Shown one piece after another: positions 6,309 to 6,872 of a stretch of DNA of 6,872 nt. The translations under genes were made by a program, and so were the position numbers. The stretch is from NCBI GenBank assembly GCA_046706145.1, contig JBJKPP010000231.1, positions 1 through 6,872 on the forward strand. The letters run 5' to 3'. The stretch's first letter is position 1. Each line of letters opens with the position of its first letter. The notes below the pieces were generated by a model. It saw only the letters and a list, made by a program, of their open reading frames with translations. It was not told the DNA's origin and ran no database searches. This DNA is from JBJKPP01 sp046706145. GTDB taxonomy: Bacteria; Bacteroidota; Ignavibacteria; Ignavibacteriales; Ignavibacteriaceae.

Positions 6309-6872
6309 TCAATGAAAAGAATGAAAACTTGTTGATAAAATACCAGTTAAAGCAGTTGTTAAAATTGCAATAAAAAATCCTATGATTGAGAGAATAATTA
6401 CTCTCTTGCCTCTCCACTTTCCTGCAATCTTACTTACAATCCCAATTCCATATATAAGCCAAACCAAAAGAGTTCCCACAATTTTGGGATCTAAATAGGA
6501 GAAATGAGGGAAAGCACTAGGAAGCCAAATTATTCCAACCACAATTGCAATAGTTAGCAAAATAAAACCTATAACAGCAGAGTAATAGCTTAGTTTTTCC
6601 AGAACTTCTAAGTTTGGCAACCTATTAAACAGTATCCCGAATTTGCTGAACTTTATTTCTTTATAAAGAATCAAATATAAAAATCCGTAAACCGCAGAGA
6701 TTGTAATTCCTGAATAACCTAGCAAAGCGTTAAAAACATGAAGACCAAGAAAAGAGCTTCTCAAAACCGGATTTACAACAAGAAGTTCTTTAATGAAAAG
6801 TGAAGACACAACTTGAAAAATAAATGAGATAAATATTATGAATAAGCCTGTCCCACTAATGTTGGTTAAGAG
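6309..6872 (-). CDS. CcsA/HemX-like integral membrane protein (5' end beyond the window)
   Basis: The frame stays open to the right edge, so the visible 187 residues lack the true start. A GTG at 6809 could act as a start, but the residues before it are also hydrophobic and in frame, so a longer protein is more likely. About five hydrophobic segments are visible. The pattern LHVFNALLGYSG, then a helix, then LPNLEVLEKLSYYSAVIGF, then YLDPKIVGTLLVWLIYG, then KWRGKRVIILSIIGF matches the C-terminal half of the CcsA/CcmC/HemX superfamily. The tryptophan-rich heme-handling motif (WGxxWxWD) of true cytochrome c assembly CcsA is not recognisable: the matching stretch is SAFPHFSYLDPK. The protein ends in FHSFH. 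Such proteins next to hemA are usually called HemX, and in Bacillus HemX lowers the level of glutamyl-tRNA reductase. It stops 2 bases before hemA. A cytochrome c biogenesis role is the alternative. Confidence 0.8.
   Translation of the reverse strand, partial: LLTNISGTGLFIIFISFIFQVVSSLFIKELLVVNPVLRSSFLGLHVFNALLGYSGITISAVYGFLYLILYKEIKFSKFGILFNRLPNLEVLEKLSYYSAVIGFILLTIAIVVGIIWLPSAFPHFSYLDPKIVGTLLVWLIYGIGIVSKIAGKWRGKRVIILSIIGFFIAILTTALTGILSTSFHSFH

Noticed and set aside
6307..6417. A 37-residue N-terminal extension of hemA in the same open frame
   Set aside because: It overlaps the conserved 3' end of the HemX-like gene, has a composition unlike the family, and the Met at 6306 begins the typical glutamyl-tRNA reductase N-terminus.

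Overview
This 6.9 kb window is a single, tightly packed tetrapyrrole (heme) biosynthesis operon, read entirely from the minus strand. In transcription order, right to left, it holds a CcsA/HemX-like membrane protein (5' end cut off by the window edge), hemA (glutamyl-tRNA reductase), hemC (hydroxymethylbilane synthase), a TetR-type regulator fused in frame to uroporphyrinogen-III synthase (hemD), hemE (uroporphyrinogen decarboxylase), hemN (oxygen-independent coproporphyrinogen III oxidase) and the N-terminus of a HemY-type protoporphyrinogen oxidase, cut off by the left edge. The spacers are 2, -8 (overlap), 14, 12, 38 and 6 bases, so almost nothing is non-coding and no stretch longer than 300 bases lacks a gene.

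Together the genes describe the C5 route (glutamyl-tRNA to 5-aminolevulinate) followed by the protoporphyrin-dependent branch: hemA makes glutamate-1-semialdehyde, hemC and hemD make uroporphyrinogen III, hemE makes coproporphyrinogen III, hemN makes protoporphyrinogen IX and hemY makes protoporphyrin IX. The steps hemL, hemB and hemH are missing here and may lie just beyond the window edges. The HemX-like protein upstream of hemA recalls the hemX/hemA association known in Bacillus.

The sequence is AT-rich, with strong Shine-Dalgarno sites only before the TetR-HemD and hemE genes. Gene order, composition and protein style suggest a bacterium of the Bacteroidota/Chlorobiota/Ignavibacteriota group, perhaps Ignavibacteria. 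This is an inference from the general look of the proteins and was not tested by a search.

The most notable feature is the 462-residue TetR-HemD fusion. A complete TetR protein (helix-turn-helix plus full-length ligand domain) runs without a linker into a complete HemD. It makes a pathway enzyme that is probably also a DNA-binding regulator, possibly an autoregulator of this operon.
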